Shown one piece after another: positions 62,936 to 64,000 of a stretch of DNA of 64,000 nt. Position numbers and translations under genes: made by a program. Origin of the DNA: Ooceraea biroi (lineage: Eukaryota > Arthropoda > Insecta > Hymenoptera > Formicidae); NCBI RefSeq assembly GCF_003672135.1, contig NC_039508.1, forward strand, positions 12,163,945 to 12,227,944, given 5' to 3'. The stretch's first letter is position 1. Every line of letters starts with the position of its first letter. The notes below the pieces were generated by a model that worked only from the letters and a program-made list of their open reading frames with translations, made no database searches and was not told the DNA's origin.

Positions 62936-63106
62936 ACGAAATGATAATCAACAACACCAGGCACGCGATGTTCGAAGTGAAGACATCGGTGTACAGCGTG
63001 CAGATGCGTCTGGTGATTATCAATCTGCAGAAGCACGATCTGGGTGGCTACAAGTGCATCTCAAAGAACTCCATCGGCGATGCCGAGGGGAACATCCGAC
63101 TTTACG
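62936..63106 (+). CDS. Exon 7: second half of Ig domain 3
   Basis: The exon is 171 bases and encodes residues 264-320 plus one base. It holds EMIINNTRH (sequon N269-N-T), a beta-strand stretch ending RLVIINLQ, and the DLGGYKC motif with Cys304. It ends SKNSIGDAEGNIRLY, the usual C-terminal strand of Ig3. The acceptor is ATCTTGCAG and the donor TTACG|GTAAGT (phase 1), so at least one further exon must lie past 64000. The acceptor is 154 bases downstream of the right TTAA of the element at 62071-62777. Confidence 0.94.
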
Positions 63107-64000
63107 GTAAGTTTCCGTGGATATCAACATTATACGTATCAACAAGAGCGAGAACAAACTATTTACGTATGCTACGATTTCTGGATACTCTTGAAGAACA
63201 TTACCAGATCGATAGCATTCTATGATTCACGTCGCGATAACCCTTGTGCAAAGAGAAATACTAGTAGTAGCCTATGTATAATGCATTTGTTATATATTAA
63301 AACAAAATGCCGATTAGATAACTTAGTAGTAGCAACAAAAAAAAAGAAGAGCATGTTTAATGCAATAGCAAATGTATTGTATAATATAATAGCACTTGCG
63401 ATTGATCAAAATCTATTTTCGAGTACTAAAAGGATCAAAATACTAAGAGAATATAATAAAATCACAGTCAATATATATCTTTTAAAAAACATTAATTTTT
63501 TAACGAAATTGAACTTTACATGCGAAGTTACATCAAAATATTATATTTTCCAATATTTTCGAGCACAGTTGACATTTTTTTGTCGAGAGTGCAAATGTTT
63601 TTAAGTTTAGCGGAACGGCTAGAACAGCTCCGGATACACTTGTATTTTAAAGCGGTCGCAGCTGTACCCGTTCTGGCGGCGAGAAGGTATAGCGTATCAC
63701 TGCGACATCGCCGTTTCCATTACACGCGCGATTTAATACGTCGCAATCTCGCAAGAGCGATCGGCGGCAACGATCGTCTCGCGCGTTACGTAATACGGCG
63801 GTATTTTTCTTCTCTTGGCGCGTAACGACACGTTGCCGTGAACATGGCAAATGGTTAAGTTTACGTGTCGAACTACTACCTACGCTGTTCCTGCAATGTT
63901 TGTGGTCAACAGAATCAGCAATAAACCACTGGATTTTATTTGTTTCAAATCAATTATTCACATTTGTAAAAATATCCTTGTAAAAATAAAAACGATATAT
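63107..64000 (+). other. Start of intron 7, no feature seen
   Basis: Follows the GTAAGT donor of exon 7. It is AT-rich to about 63630, then more CpG-rich. No further exon recognised, so the gene continues outside the window. Confidence 0.8.

Larger units (their letters stand above)
9506..63106 (+). other. DIP/lachesin-like three-Ig cell adhesion gene (split, 3' end outside window)
   Basis: This is the overall span of the only host protein-coding gene I can support. Seven exons join in frame with intron phases 1, 0, 0, 1, 1, 1 and an open phase-1 donor at the end. They give 320 residues: signal peptide, Ig1 (Cys44-Cys105, Trp56), Ig2 (Cys148-Cys204, Trp160) and Ig3 (Cys247-Cys304, Trp259). 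The motifs NNLGGYRVAW, NTDPMKSQ, YLCIASNGVPPSVSKR and IQVPNQLVGAP are characteristic of insect DIP (Dpr-interacting protein)/lachesin proteins, the arthropod relatives of vertebrate IgLONs. Such proteins sit on neuronal surfaces, often membrane-anchored at the C terminus, and pair with Dpr proteins or with each other in synaptic recognition. The exact DIP paralogue cannot be named from this sequence alone. Possible N-glycosylation sequons are N31, N242 and N269. The C-terminal tail and stop codon are not in the window. Confidence 0.9.

Noticed and set aside
62567..62944. 125-codon plus-strand frame across the TTAA element and exon 7 acceptor
   Set aside because: It consists of the right arm of the fold-back element plus intron sequence and overlaps exon 7 only at its end.
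1..64000. CRISPR arrays, operons, phage or viral genes
   Set aside because: Repeats are inverted-arm transposons and microsatellites. Gene structure is spliced and eukaryotic, and no reverse transcriptase, capsid or envelope motifs were seen in the translated frames.

Overview
The window is arthropod nuclear DNA, most likely from an ant or another hymenopteran. This is inferred from four things: long introns with GT-AG splice sites, CpG-rich blocks alternating with AT-rich ones, many mariner-type elements, and a neuronal immunoglobulin-domain gene of the insect DIP/lachesin family. There are no prokaryotic, organellar or viral features, and I found no tRNA or rRNA gene by eye.

One host gene dominates. 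It lies on the + strand and runs from about 9.5 kb past the right edge. Seven coding exons were recovered: 9506-9557, 45122-45228, 53666-53851, 54196-54391, 54939-55067, 61849-61968 and 62936-63106. Every junction keeps the frame. Together they give 320 complete residues: a signal peptide followed by three immunoglobulin domains, each with its two cysteines and core tryptophan. Each domain is split over two exons: Ig1 on exons 2-3, Ig2 on 4-5, Ig3 on 6-7. The C-terminal exon or exons (linker and probable membrane anchor) lie beyond 64000. The protein is a cell-surface adhesion molecule of the Dpr-interacting protein/lachesin group. The first coding intron is about 35.6 kb long.

The rest is introns and 5' flank holding transposable elements. 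The 5' flank has an 813-bp TAA-flanked fold-back element (1752-2564) and an 843-bp Tc1/mariner relative with 151-bp inverted repeats and a truncated transposase (4272-5114). Intron 1 has a roughly 272-bp MITE (11556-11827), a 778-bp TA-flanked fold-back element (20502-21279), a TTAA-flanked piggyBac-like fold-back element (23432-24150), a complete and apparently intact mariner on the minus strand (33470-34754), and a decayed Mos1-like mariner (42153-43393). Intron 6 has a second copy of the TTAA element in the opposite orientation (62071-62777), so the two copies bracket exons 2 to 6.

The remaining sequence is non-coding as far as I can tell: microsatellites, long purine- or pyrimidine-biased tracts that create large spurious low-complexity reading frames, and plain AT-rich intron. 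Points worth a second look are the intact mariner, the inverted pair of TTAA elements, the wide D-to-D spacing in the truncated element, possible alternative splice sites in exons 2 and 5, and a promoter-like TATA/initiator pair in intron 5.
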